Shown here: positions 36,605 to 47,500 of the stretch, one piece after another
Layout: the number at the start of each line of letters is the position of its first letter
How positions within the stretch are numbered: the stretch's first letter is position 1
From: Acanthosepion esculentum
Taxonomy: Eukaryota > Mollusca > Cephalopoda > Sepiida > Sepiidae
Reading direction: 5' to 3'
DNA length: 64,000 nt
Assembly: GCA_964036315.1 (NCBI GenBank)
Contig: OZ038478.1
Span: forward strand, 146,050,565 to 146,114,564
Program-made: the position numbers and the translations under genes
The notes under the pieces: generated by a model
What the model saw: the letters and a program-made list of their open reading frames with translations, nothing else
Told to the model about the DNA's origin: nothing
The model's database searches: none

Positions 36605-37394
36605 ATGAGTCTTTCCATTTTGTTTACCGCTCTTATTGCTTTTATTCTTATTATTATAGAGTTCACTTGGCTATTGGCTACTCCCTTAGACTGCATTGAT
36701 AACCATCTTTGTTGCACTAAGAAAGGGACAAAACTAAGAGAAAAAAATTAAGAGCCCAACACATGAGTCTTTCCATTTTGTTTACCGCTCTTATTGCTTT
36801 TATTCTTATTATTATAGAGTTCACTTGGCTATTGGCTACTCCCTTAGACTGCATTGATAACCATCTTTGTTGAACAAAGAAAGGGACAAAACTAAGAGAA
36901 AAATATTAAGAGCCCAACACATGAGTCTTTCCATTTTGTTTACCGCTCTTATTGCTTTTATTCTTATTATTATAGAGTTCACGTGGCTATTGGCTACTCC
37001 CATAGACTGCATTGATAACCATCTTTGTTGCATTAAGAAAGGGACAAAACTAAGAGAAAAAAATTAAGGGCCCAACACATGAGTCTTTCCATTTTGTTTA
37101 CCGCTCTTATTGCTTTTATTCTTATTATTATAGAGTTCACTTGGCTATTGGCTACTCCCTTAGACTGCATTGATAACCATCTTTGTTGCATTAAGAAATG
37201 GACAAAACTAAGAGAAAAATATTAAGAGCCCAACACATGAGTCTTTCCATTTGGTTTACCGCTCTTATTGTTTTTATTCTTATTATTATAGAGTTCACTT
37301 GGCTATTGGCTACTCCCTTAGACTGCATTGATAACCATCATTGTTGCATTAAGAAAGGGACAAAACTAAGAGAAAAAAATTAAGAGCCCAACAC
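36605..37394 (+). repeat. Five-monomer interval
   Basis: Order: GCACTAAG, TTGAACAAAG, CACGTGG/CATAGACTGC, AAATGGAC, TTTGGTTTACC/CATCATTG. It matches 25235 onward and the part of 32025-33445 before the hybrid. Confidence 0.78.
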
Positions 37395-39763
37395 ATGAGT
37401 CTTTCCATTTTGTTTACCGCTCTTATTGCTTTTATTTTTATTATTATAAAGTTCACTTGGCTATTGGCTACTCCCTTAGACTGCATTCATAACCATCTTT
37501 GTTGTACAAAGAAAGGGACAAAACTAAGAGAAAAATATTAAGAGCCCAACGCATGAGTCTTTCCATTTTGTTTACCGCTCTTATTGCCTTTATTCTTATT
37601 ATTATAGATTTCACGTGGCTATTGGCTACTCCCTTAGACTGCATTGATAACCATCTTTGTTGCATTCAGAAAGAGACAAAACTAAGAGAAAAAAATTAAG
37701 AGCCCAACACATAAGTCTTTCCATTTTGTTTACCGCTCTTATTGCATTTATTCTTATTATTATAGAGTTCATTTGGCTATTGGCTACTCCCTTAGACTGC
37801 ATTGATAACCATCTTTGTTGCATTAAGAAAGGGACAAAACTAAGAGAAAAAAAATAAGGGCCCAACACATGAGTCTTTCCATTTTGTTTACCGCTCTTAT
37901 TGCTTTTATTCTTATTATTATAGAGTTCACTTGGCTATTGGCTACTCCCTTAGACTGCATTGATAACCATCTTTGTTGAACACAGAAAGGGACAAAACTA
38001 AGAGAAAAATATTTAGAGCCCAACACATGAGTCTTTCCATTTTGTTTACCGCTCTTATTGCTTTTATTCTTATCATTATAGAGTTCACTTGGCTATTGGC
38101 TACTCCCTTAGACTGCATTGATAACCATCTTTGTTGCATTAAGAAAGGGACACAACTAAGAGAAAAGAATTAAGAGCCCAACACATGAGTCTTTCCATTT
38201 TGTTTACCGCTGTTATTGCGTTTATTCTTATTATTATAGAGTTCACTTGGCTATTGGCTACTCCCTTAGATTGCATTGATAACCCTCTTTGTTGCATTAA
38301 GAAAGGGACAAAACTAAGAGAAAAAAATCAAGAGCCCAAAACATGAGTCTTTCCATTTTGTTTACCATTCTTATTGCTTTTATTCTTATTATTATAGAGT
38401 TCACTTGGCTATTGGCTACTCCCTTAGATTGCATTGATAACCATCTTTGTTGAACAAAGAAAGGGACAAAACTAAGAGAAAAATATTAAGGGCCCAACAC
38501 ATGAGTCTTTCCATTTTGTTTACCGCTCTTATTGTTTTATTCTTATTATTATAGAGTTCACGTGGCTATTGGCTACTCCCTTAGACTGCATTGATAACCA
38601 TCTTTGTTGCATTAAGAAAGGGACAAAACTAAGAGAAAAAAATTAAGAGCCCAACACATGAGTCTTTCCATTTTGTTTACCGCTCTTATTGCTTTTATTC
38701 TTATTATTATAGAGTTCACTTGGCTATTGGCTACTCCCTTAGACTGCATTGATAACCATCTTTGTTGCATTAAGAAAGGCACAAAACTAAGAGAAAAAAA
38801 TTAAGAGCCCAACACATGAGTCTTTCCATTTTGTTTACCGCTCTTATTGCTTTTATTCTTATTATTATAGAGTTCACTTGGCTATTGGCTACTCCCTTAG
38901 ACTGCATTGATAACCATCTTTGTTGCACTAAGAAAGGGACAAAACTAAGAGAAAAAAATTAAGAGCCCAACACATGAGTCTTTCCATTTTGTTTACCGCT
39001 CTTATTGCTTTTATTCTTATTATTATAGAGTTCACTTGGCTATTGGCTACTCCCTTAGACTGCATTGATAACCATCTTTGTTGAACAAAGAAAGGGACAA
39101 AACTAAGAGAAAAATATTAAGAGCCCAACACATGAGTCTTTCCATTTTGTTTACCGCTCTTATTGCTTTTATTCTTATTATTATAGAGTTCACGTGGCTA
39201 TTGGCTACTCCCATAGACTGCATTGATAACCATCTTTGTTGCATTAAGAAAGGGACAAAACTAAGAGAAAAAAATTAAGGGCCCAACACATGAGTCTTTC
39301 CATTTTGTTTACCGCTCTTATTGCTTTTATTCTTATTATTATAGAGTTCACTTGGCTATTGGCCACTCCCTTAGACTGCATTGATAACCATCTTTGTTGC
39401 ACAAAGAAAGGGACAAAACTAAGAGAAAAAAATTAAGAGCCCAACACATGAGTCTTTCCATTTTGTTTTCCGCTCTTATTGCTTTTATTCTTATTATTAT
39501 AGAGTTCACTTGGCTATTGGCTACTCCCTTAGACTGCATTGATAACCATCTTTGTTGCATTAAGAAAGGCACAAAACTAAGAGAAAAAAATTAAGAGCCC
39601 AACACATGAGTCTTTCCATTTTGTTTACCGCTCTTATTGCTTTTATTCTTATTATTATAGAGTTCACTTGGCTATTGGCTACTCCCTTAGACTGCAATGA
39701 TAACCATCTTTGTTGCATTAAGAAAGGGACAAAACTAAGAGAAAAAAATTAAGAGCCCAACAC
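37395..39763 (+). repeat. Fifteen-monomer block C-late, copy 1
   Basis: Starts with TTTTTATTATTATAAAG/GCATTCAT/TTGTACAAAG and contains module M occurrence 9. It then has GGCACAAAAC, GCACTAAG, TTGAACAAAG, CACGTGG/CATAGACTGC, GGCCACTCC/GCACAAAG, TTTTCCGCTC and GACTGCAATG. The whole series recurs 3,000-3,001 bp downstream. The two copies differ at about four bases. Confidence 0.88.
37553..38657 (+). repeat. Core module M, occurrence 9 (complete)
   Basis: M1 to M7 in order. M4 has TTATCATTATAG, M5 has ACCGCTGTTATTGCG, and AACCCTC is present. Confidence 0.88.
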
Positions 39764-39921
39764 ATGAGTCTTTCCATTTTGTTTACCGCTCTTATTGCTT
39801 TTATTTTTATTATTATAAAGTTCACTTGGCTATTGGCTACTCCCTTAGACTGCATTCATAACCATCTTTGTTGTACAAAGAAAGGGACAAAACTAAGAGA
39901 AAAATATTAAGAGCCCAACGC
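39290..39921 (+). repeat. Four-monomer tandem duplication, copy 1
   Basis: GGCCACTCC with GCACAAAG (39290), TTTTCCGCTC with GGCACAAAAC, GACTGCAATGATAACC, and TTTTTATTATTATAAAG with GCATTCAT and TTGTACAAAG. The GGCCACTCC change at 39361 recurs exactly 632 bp later at 39993. Confidence 0.92.
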
Positions 39922-40079
39922 ATGAGTCTTTCCATTTTGTTTACCGCTCTTATTGCCTTTATTCTTATTATTATAGAGTTCACTTGGCTATTGGCCACTC
40001 CCTTAGACTGCATTGATAACCATCTTTGTTGCACAAAGAAAGGGACAAAACTAAGAGAAAAAAATTAAGAGCCCAACAC
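39922..40079 (+). other. Hybrid monomer at a resolved unequal-crossover junction
   Basis: The front carries CGCATGAG and GCCTTTATTC like M1 (40554). The back carries GAGTTCACTTGG, GGCCACTCC and GCACAAAG like the monomer at 39290. The switch lies between about 39,957 and 39,977. Both parental subtypes are present within 650 bp, so this is the junction made when the four-monomer block was duplicated. Confidence 0.9.
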
Positions 40080-40553
40080 ATGAGTCTTTCCATTTTGTTT
40101 TCCGCTCTTATTGCTTTTATTCTTATTATTATAGAGTTCACTTGGCTATTGGCTACTCCCTTAGACTGCATTGATAACCATCTTTGTTGCATTAAGAAAG
40201 GCACAAAACTAAGAGAAAAAAATTAAGAGCCCAACACATGAGTCTTTCCATTTTGTTTACCGCTCTTATTGCTTTTATTCTTATTATTATAGAGTTCACT
40301 TGGCTATTGGCTACTCCCTTAGACTGCAATGATAACCATCTTTGTTGCATTAAGAAAGGGACAAAACTAAGAGAAAAAAATTAAGAGCCCAACACATGAG
40401 TCTTTCCATTTTGTTTACCGCTCTTATTGCTTTTATTTTTATTATTATAAAGTTCACTTGGCTATTGGCTACTCCCTTAGACTGCATTCATAACCATCTT
40501 TGTTGTACAAAGAAAGGGACAAAACTAAGAGAAAAATATTAAGAGCCCAACGC
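39922..40553 (+). repeat. Four-monomer tandem duplication, copy 2
   Basis: Same four subtypes as 39290-39921, starting with a hybrid first monomer and leading into module occurrence 10. The corresponding single-copy region at 42290-42763 lacks this duplication. Confidence 0.92.
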
Positions 40554-42763
40554 ATGAGTCTTTCCATTTTGTTTACCGCTCTTATTGCCTTTATTCTTAT
40601 TATTATAGATTTCACGTGGCTATTGGCTACTCCCTTAGACTGCATTGATAACCATCTTTGTTGCATTCAGAAAGAGACAAAACTAAGAGAAAAAAATTAA
40701 GAGCCCAACACATAAGTCTTTCCATTTTGTTTACCGCTCTTATTGCATTTATTCTTATTATTATAGAGTTCATTTGGCTATTGGCTACTCCCTTAGACTG
40801 CATTGATAACCATCTTTGTTGCATTAAGAAAGGGACAAAACTAAGAGAAAAAAAATAAGGGCCCAACACATGAGTCTTTCCATTTTGTTTACCGCTCTTA
40901 TTGCTTTTATTCTTATTATTATAGAGTTCACTTGGCTATTGGCTACTCCCTTAGACTGCATTGATAACCATCTTTGTTGAACACAGAAAGGGACAAAACT
41001 AAGAGAAAAATATTTAGAGCCCAACACATGAGTCTTTCCATTTTGTTTACCGCTCTTATTGCTTTTATTCTTATCATTATAGAGTTCACTTGGCTATTGG
41101 CTACTCCCTTAGACTGCATTGATAACCATCTTTGTTGCATTAAGAAAGGGACACAACTAAGAGAAAAGAATTAAGAGCCCAACACATGAGTCTTTCCATT
41201 TTGTTTACCGCTCTTATTGCGTTTATTCTTATTATTATAGAGTTCACTTGGCTATTGGCTACTCCCTTAGATTGCATTGATAACCCTCTTTGTTGCATTA
41301 AGAAAGGGACAAAACTAAGAGAAAAAAATCAAGAGCCCAAAACATGAGTCTTTCCATTTTGTTTACCATTCTTATTGCTTTTATTCTTATTATTATAGAG
41401 TTCACTTGGCTATTGGCTACTCCCTTAGATTGCATTGATAACCATCTTTGTTGAACAAAGAAAGGGACAAAACTAAGAGAAAAATATTAAGGGCCCAACA
41501 CATGAGTCTTTCCATTTTGTTTACCGCTCTTATTGTTTTATTCTTATTATTATAGAGTTCACGTGGCTATTGGCTACTCCCTTAGACTGCATTGATAACC
41601 ATCTTTGTTGCATTAAGAAAGGGACAAAACTAAGAGAAAAAAATTAAGAGCCCAACACATGAGTCTTTCCATTTTGTTTACCGCTCTTATTGCTTTTATT
41701 CTTATTATTATAGAGTCCACTTGGCTATTGGCTACTCCCTTAGACTGCATTGATAACCATCTTTGTTGCATTAAGAAAGGCACAAAACTAAGAGAAAAAA
41801 ATTAAGAGCCCAACACATGAGTCTTTCCATTTTGTTTACCGCTCTTATTGCTTTTATTCTTATTATTATAGAGTTCACTTGGCTATTGGCTACTCCCTTA
41901 GACTGCATTGATAACCATCTTTGTTGCACTAAGAAAGGGACAAAACTAAGAGAAAAAAATTAAGAGCCCAACACATGAGTCTTTCCATTTTGTTTACCGC
42001 TCTTATTGCTTTATTCTTATTATTATAGAGTTCACTTGGCTATTGGCTACTCCCTTAGACTGCATTGATAACCATCTTTGTTGAACAAAGAAAGGGACAA
42101 AACTAAGAGAAAAATATTAAGAGCCCAACACATGAGTCTTTCCATTTTGTTTACCGCTCTTATTGCTTTTATTCTTATTATTATAGAGTTCACGTGGCTA
42201 TTGGCTACTCCCATAGACTGCATTGATAACCATCTTTGTTGCATTAAGAAAGGGACAAAACTAAGAGAAAAAAATTAAGGGCCCAACACATGAGTCTTTC
42301 CATTTTGTTTACCGCTCTTATTGCTTTTATTCTTATTATTATAGAGTTCACTTGGCTATTGGCTACTCCCTTAGACTGCATTGATAACCATCTTTGTTGC
42401 ACAAAGAAAGGGACAAAACTAAGAGAAAAAAATTAAGAGCCCAACACATGAGTCTTTCCATTTTGTTTTCCGCTCTTATTGCTTTTATTCTTATTATTAT
42501 AGAGTTCACTTGGCTATTGGCTACTCCCTTAGACTGCATTGATAACCATCTTTGTTGCATTAAGAAAGGCACAAAACTAAGAGAAAAAAATTAAGAGCCC
42601 AACACATGAGTCTTTCCATTTTGTTTACCGCTCTTATTGCTTTTATTCTTATTATTATAGAGTTCACTTGGCTATTGGCTACTCCCTTAGACTGCAATGA
42701 TAACCATCTTTGTTGCATTAAGAAAGGGACAAAACTTAGAGAAAAAAATTAATTGCCCAACAC
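40396..42763 (+). repeat. Fifteen-monomer block C-late, copy 2
   Basis: Matches 37395-39763. Differences seen: GCTCTTATTGCG against GCTGTTATTGCG in M5; GAGTCCACTTGG near 41714; a one-base loss GCTTTATTC near 42008; and GGCTACTCC at 42361 against GGCCACTCC in copy 1. The end carries AATTAATTGCCC. Confidence 0.88.
40554..41658 (+). repeat. Core module M, occurrence 10 (complete)
   Basis: M1 to M7 in order, 3,001 bp after occurrence 9. This is the last module in the window. Confidence 0.88.
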
Positions 42764-43079
42764 ATGATTCTTTCCATTTTGTTTACCGCTCTTATTGCTT
42801 TTATTCTTATTATTATAGAGTTCACTTGGCTATTGGCTACTCCCTTAGACTGCATTGATAACCATCTTTTTTGCATTAAGAAATGGACAAAACTTAGAGA
42901 AAAAAATTAAGAGCCCAACACATGAGTCTTTCCATTTTGTTTACCGCTCTTATTGCGTTTATTCTTATTATTATAGAGTTCACTTGGCTATTGGCTACTC
43001 CCTTAGACTGCATTGATAACCATCTTTGTTGAACACAGAAAGGGACAAAACTAAGAGAAAAATATTTAGAGCCCAACAC
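42764..43079 (+). repeat. Leader dimer of region D, copy 1
   Basis: ATGATTC with CTTTTTTGC and AAATGGACAAAACTTAG (42764), then ATTGCGTTT with TTGAACACAG and ATATTTAG (42922). A similar pair at 47185-47500 precedes the third region D unit. Confidence 0.8.
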
Positions 43080-44816
43080 ATGAGTCTTTCCATTTTTTTT
43101 ACCGCTCTTATTGCTTTTATTCTTATCATTATAGAGTTTACTTGGCTATTGGCTACTCCCTTAGACTGCATTGATAACCATCTTTGTTGCATTAAGAAAG
43201 GGACACAACTAAGAGAAAAGAATTAAGAGCCCAACACATGAGTCTTTCCATTTTGTTTACCGCTCTTATTGCTTTTATTCTTATTATTATAGAGTTCACT
43301 TGGCTATTGGCTACACCTTTAGACTGCAATGATAACCATCTTTGTTGCATTAAGAAAGGGACAAAACTAAGAGAAAAAAATTAAGAGCCCAACACATGAG
43401 TCTTTCCATTTGGTTTACCGCTTTTATTGTTTTTATTCTTATTATTATAGAGTTCACTTGGCTATTGGCTACTCCGTAAGACTGCATTGATAACCATCTT
43501 TGTTGCATTAAGAAAGGGACAAAACTAAGAGAAAAATATCAAGAGCCCAACACATGAGTGTTTCCATTTTGTTTACCACTCTTATTGCTTTTATTCTTAT
43601 TATTATACAGTTCACTTTGCTATTGGCTACTCCCTTAGACTGCATTGATAACCATCTTTGTTGAACAAAGAAAGGGACAAAACTAAGAGAAAAATATTAA
43701 GAGCCCAAAACATGAGTCTTTCCATTTTGTTTACCGCTCTTATTGCTTTTATTCTTATTATTATAGAGTTCACTTGGCTATTGGCTACTCCCTTAGACTG
43801 CATTGATAACCATCTTTGTTGCATTAAGAAAGGGACAAAACTAAGAGAAAAAAATTAAGAGCCCAACACATGAGTCTTTCCATTTTGTTTACCGCTCTTA
43901 TTGCTTTTATTCTTATTATTATAGAGTTCACTTTGCTATTGGCTACTCCCTTAGACTGCATTGATAACCATCTTTGTTGAACACAGAAAGGGACAAAACT
44001 AAGAGAAAAATATTAAGAGCCCAACACATGAGTCTTTCCATTTTGTTTACCGCTCTTATTGCTTTTATTCTTATCATTATAGAGTTCACTTGGCTATTGG
44101 CTACTCCCTTAGACTGCATTGATAACCATCTTTGTTGCATTAAGAAAGGGACACAACTAAGAGAAAAAAATTATGAGCCCAACAGATGAGTCTTTCCATT
44201 TTGTTTACCGCTCTTATTTCTTTTATTCTTATTATTATAGAGTTCACTTGGCTATTGGCTACTCCCTTAGACTGCATTGATAACCATCTTTGTTGAACAA
44301 AGAAAGGGACAAAACTAAGAGAAAAATATTAAGAGCCCAACACATGAGTCTTTCCATTTTGTTTACCGCTCTTATTGCTTTTATTCTTATTATTATAGAG
44401 TTCACTTGGCTATTGGCTACACCTTTAGACTGCAATGATAACCATCTTTGTTGCATTAAGAAAGGGACAAACCTAAGAGAAAAAAATTAAGAGCCCAACA
44501 CATGAGTCTTTCCATTTTGTTTACCGCTGTTATTGCTTTTATTCTTATTATTATAGAGTTCACTTGGCTATTGGCTACACCCTTAGACTGCATTGATAAC
44601 CATCTTTGTTGCATTAAGAAAGGGACAAAACTAAGAGAAAAAATTAAGAGCCCAACACATGAGTCTTTCCATTTTGTTTACCGCTCTCATTGCTTTTATT
44701 CTTATTATTATAGAGTTCACTTGGCTATTGGCTACTCCCTTAGACTGCATTGATAACCATCTTTGTTGAACACAGAAAGGGACAAAACTAAGAGAAAAAT
44801 ATTTAGAGCCCAACAC
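43080..44816 (+). repeat. Eleven-monomer unit D, copy 1
   Basis: Order: an eight-T run (43080), ACACCTTTAGACTGCAATG, TTTGGTTTACCGCTTTTATTG with CTCCGTAAG, GAGTGTTTCC/TACCACTC, CCCAAAACATG, CACTTTGC/TTGAACACAG, CATTATAG with AATTATGAG, ACAGATGAG/TTATTTC, CACCTTTAG/ACAAACC, GCTGTTATTG, and CTCTCATTG. It restarts after 1,737 bp. Confidence 0.92.
44659..44816 (+). other. Hybrid monomer at the D1/D2 boundary
   Basis: The front has CGCTCTCATTGC, as in the monomer at 46396. The back has TTGAACACAG and ATATTTAGAG, as in the monomer at 42922. The exchange fell between about 44,696 and 44,769. This is the join expected from an unequal crossover that created the second 11-monomer unit. Confidence 0.85.
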
Positions 44817-47184
44817 ATGAGTCTTTCCATTTTTTTTACCGCTCTTATTGCTTTTATTCTTATCATTATAGAGTTTACTTGGCTATTGGCTACTCCCTTA
44901 GACTGCATTGATAACCATCTTTGTTGCATTAAGAAAGGGACACAACTAAGAGAAAAGAATTAAGAGCCCAACACATGAGTCTTTCCATTTTGTTTACCGC
45001 TCTTATTGCTTTTATTCTTATTATTATAGAGTTCACTTGGCTATTGGCTACACCTTTAGACTGCAATGATAACCATCTTTGTTGCATTAAGAAAGGGACA
45101 AAACTAAGAGAAAAAAATTAAGAGCCCAACACATGAGTCTTTCCATTTGGTTTACCGCTTTTATTGTTTTTATTCTTATTATTATAGAGTTCACTTGGCT
45201 ATTGGCTACTCCGTAAGACTGCATTGATAACCATCTTTGTTGCATTAAGAAAGGGACAAAACTAAGAGAAAAATATCAAGAGCCCAACACATGAGTGTTT
45301 CCATTTTGTTTACCACTCTTATTGCTTTTATTCTTATTATTATACAGTTCACTTTGCTATTGGCTACTCCCTTAGACTGCATTGATAACCATCTTTGTTG
45401 AACAAAGAAAGGGACAAAACTAAGAGAAAAATATTAAGAGCCCAAAACATGAGTCTTTCCATTTTGTTTACCGCTCTTATTGCTTTTATTCTTATTATTA
45501 TAGAGTTCACTTGGCTATTGGCTACTCCCTTAGACTGCATTGATAACCATCTTTGTTGCATTAAGAAAGGGACAAAACTAAGAGAAAAAAATTAAGAGCC
45601 CAACACATGAGTCTTTCCATTTTGTTTACCGCTCTTATTGCTTTTATTCTTATTATTATAGAGTTCACTTTGCTATTGGCTACTCCCTTAGACTGCATTA
45701 ATAACCATCTTTGTTGAACACAGAAAGGGACAAAACTAAGAGAAAAATATTAAGAGCCCAACACATGAGTCTTTCCATTTTGTTTACCGCTCTTATTGCT
45801 TTTATTCTTATCATTATAGAGTTCACTTGGCTATTGGCTACTCCCTTAGACTGCATTGATAACCATCTTTGTTGCATTAAGAAAGGGACACAACTAAGAG
45901 AAAAAAATTATGAGCCCAACAGATGAGTCTTTCCATTTTGTTTACCGCTCTTATTTCTTTTATTCTTATTATTATAGAGTTCACTTGGCTATTGGCTACT
46001 CCCTTAGACTGCATTGATAACCATCTTTGTTGAACAAAGAAAGGGACAAAACTAAGAGAAAAATATTAAGAGCCCAACACATGAGTCTTTCCATTTTGTT
46101 TACCGCTCTTATTGCTTTTATTCTTATTATTATAGAGTTCACTTGGCTATTGGCTACACCTTTAGACTGCAATGATAACCATCTTTGTTGCATTAAGAAA
46201 GGGACAAACCTAAGAGAAAAAAATTAAGAGCCCAACACATGAGTCTTTCCATTTTGTTTACCGCTGTTATTGCTTTTATTCTTATTATTATAGAGTTCAC
46301 TTGGCTATTGGCTACACCCTTAGACTGCATTGATAACCATCTTTGTTGCATTAAGAAAGGGACAAAACTAAGAGAAAAAATTAAGAGCCCAACACATGAG
46401 TCTTTCCATTTTGTTTACCGCTCTCATTGCTTTTATTCTTATTATTATAGAGTTCACTTGGCTATTGGCTACTCCCTTAGACTGCATTGATAACCATCTT
46501 TGTTGCACTAAGAAAGGGACAAAACTAAGAGAAAAAAATTAAGAGCCCAACACATGAGTCTTTCCATTTTGTTTACCGCTCTTATTGCTTTTATTCTTAT
46601 TATTATAGAGTTCACTTGGCTATTGGCTACTCCCTTAGACTGCATTGATAACCATCTTTGTTGAACAAAGAAAGGGACAAAACTAAGAGAAAATATTAAG
46701 AGCCCAACACATGAGTCTTTCCATTTTGTTTACCGCTCTTATTGCTTTTATTCTTATTATTATAGAGTTCACTTGGCTATTGGCTACTCCCTTAGACTGC
46801 ATTGATAACCATCTTTGTTGCATTAAGAAAAAGACAAAACTAAGAGAAAAATATTAAGAGCCCAACACATGATTCTTTCCATTTAGTTTACCGCTCTTAT
46901 TGCTTTTATTCTTATTATTAGAGAGTTCACTTGGCTATTGGCTACTCCCTTAGACTGCATTGATAACCATCTTTGTTGCACAAAGAAAGGGACAAAACTA
47001 AGAGAAAAAAATTAAGAGCCCAACGCATGAGTCTTTCCATTTTGTTTACCGCTCTTATTGCTTTTATTCTTATTATTATAGAGTTCACTTGGCTATTGGC
47101 TACTCCCTTAGACTGCATTGATAACCATCTTTGTTGCATTAAGAAAGGGACAAAAGTAAGAGAAAAAAATTAAGAGCCCAACAC
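44817..47184 (+). repeat. Unit D, copy 2 with four-monomer extension
   Basis: The eleven subtypes of copy 1 follow in order with very few changes (GCATTAATAACC near 45698). The block then extends into AGAAAATATTAAG (one base short), AAGAAAAAGACAAAAC, ATGATTC/TTTAGTTTACC/TTATTAGAGAG, and ACGCATGAG with AAAAGTAAG. The extension also follows unit D copy 3. Confidence 0.9.
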
Positions 47185-47500
47185 ATGAGTCTTTCCATTT
47201 TGTTTACCGCTCTTATTGCTTTTATTCTTATTATTATAGAGTTCACTTGGCTATTGGCTACTCCCTTAGACTGCATTGATAACCATCTTTGTTGCATTAA
47301 GAAATGGACAAAACTTAGAGAAAAAAATTAAGAGCCCAACACATGAGTCTTTCCATTTTGTTTACCGCTCTTATTGCGTTTATTCTTATTATTATAGAGT
47401 TCACTTGGCTATTGGCTACTCCCTTAGACTGCATTGATAACCATCTTTGTTGAACACAGAAAGGGACAAAACTAAGAGAAAAATATTTAGAGCCCAACAC
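47185..47500 (+). repeat. Leader dimer of region D, copy 2
   Basis: A near-consensus monomer with AAATGGACAAAACTTAG, followed by ATTGCGTTT/TTGAACACAG/ATATTTAG. It corresponds to 42764-43079, though the first monomer starts ATGAGTC where copy 1 has ATGATTC. Confidence 0.8.
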
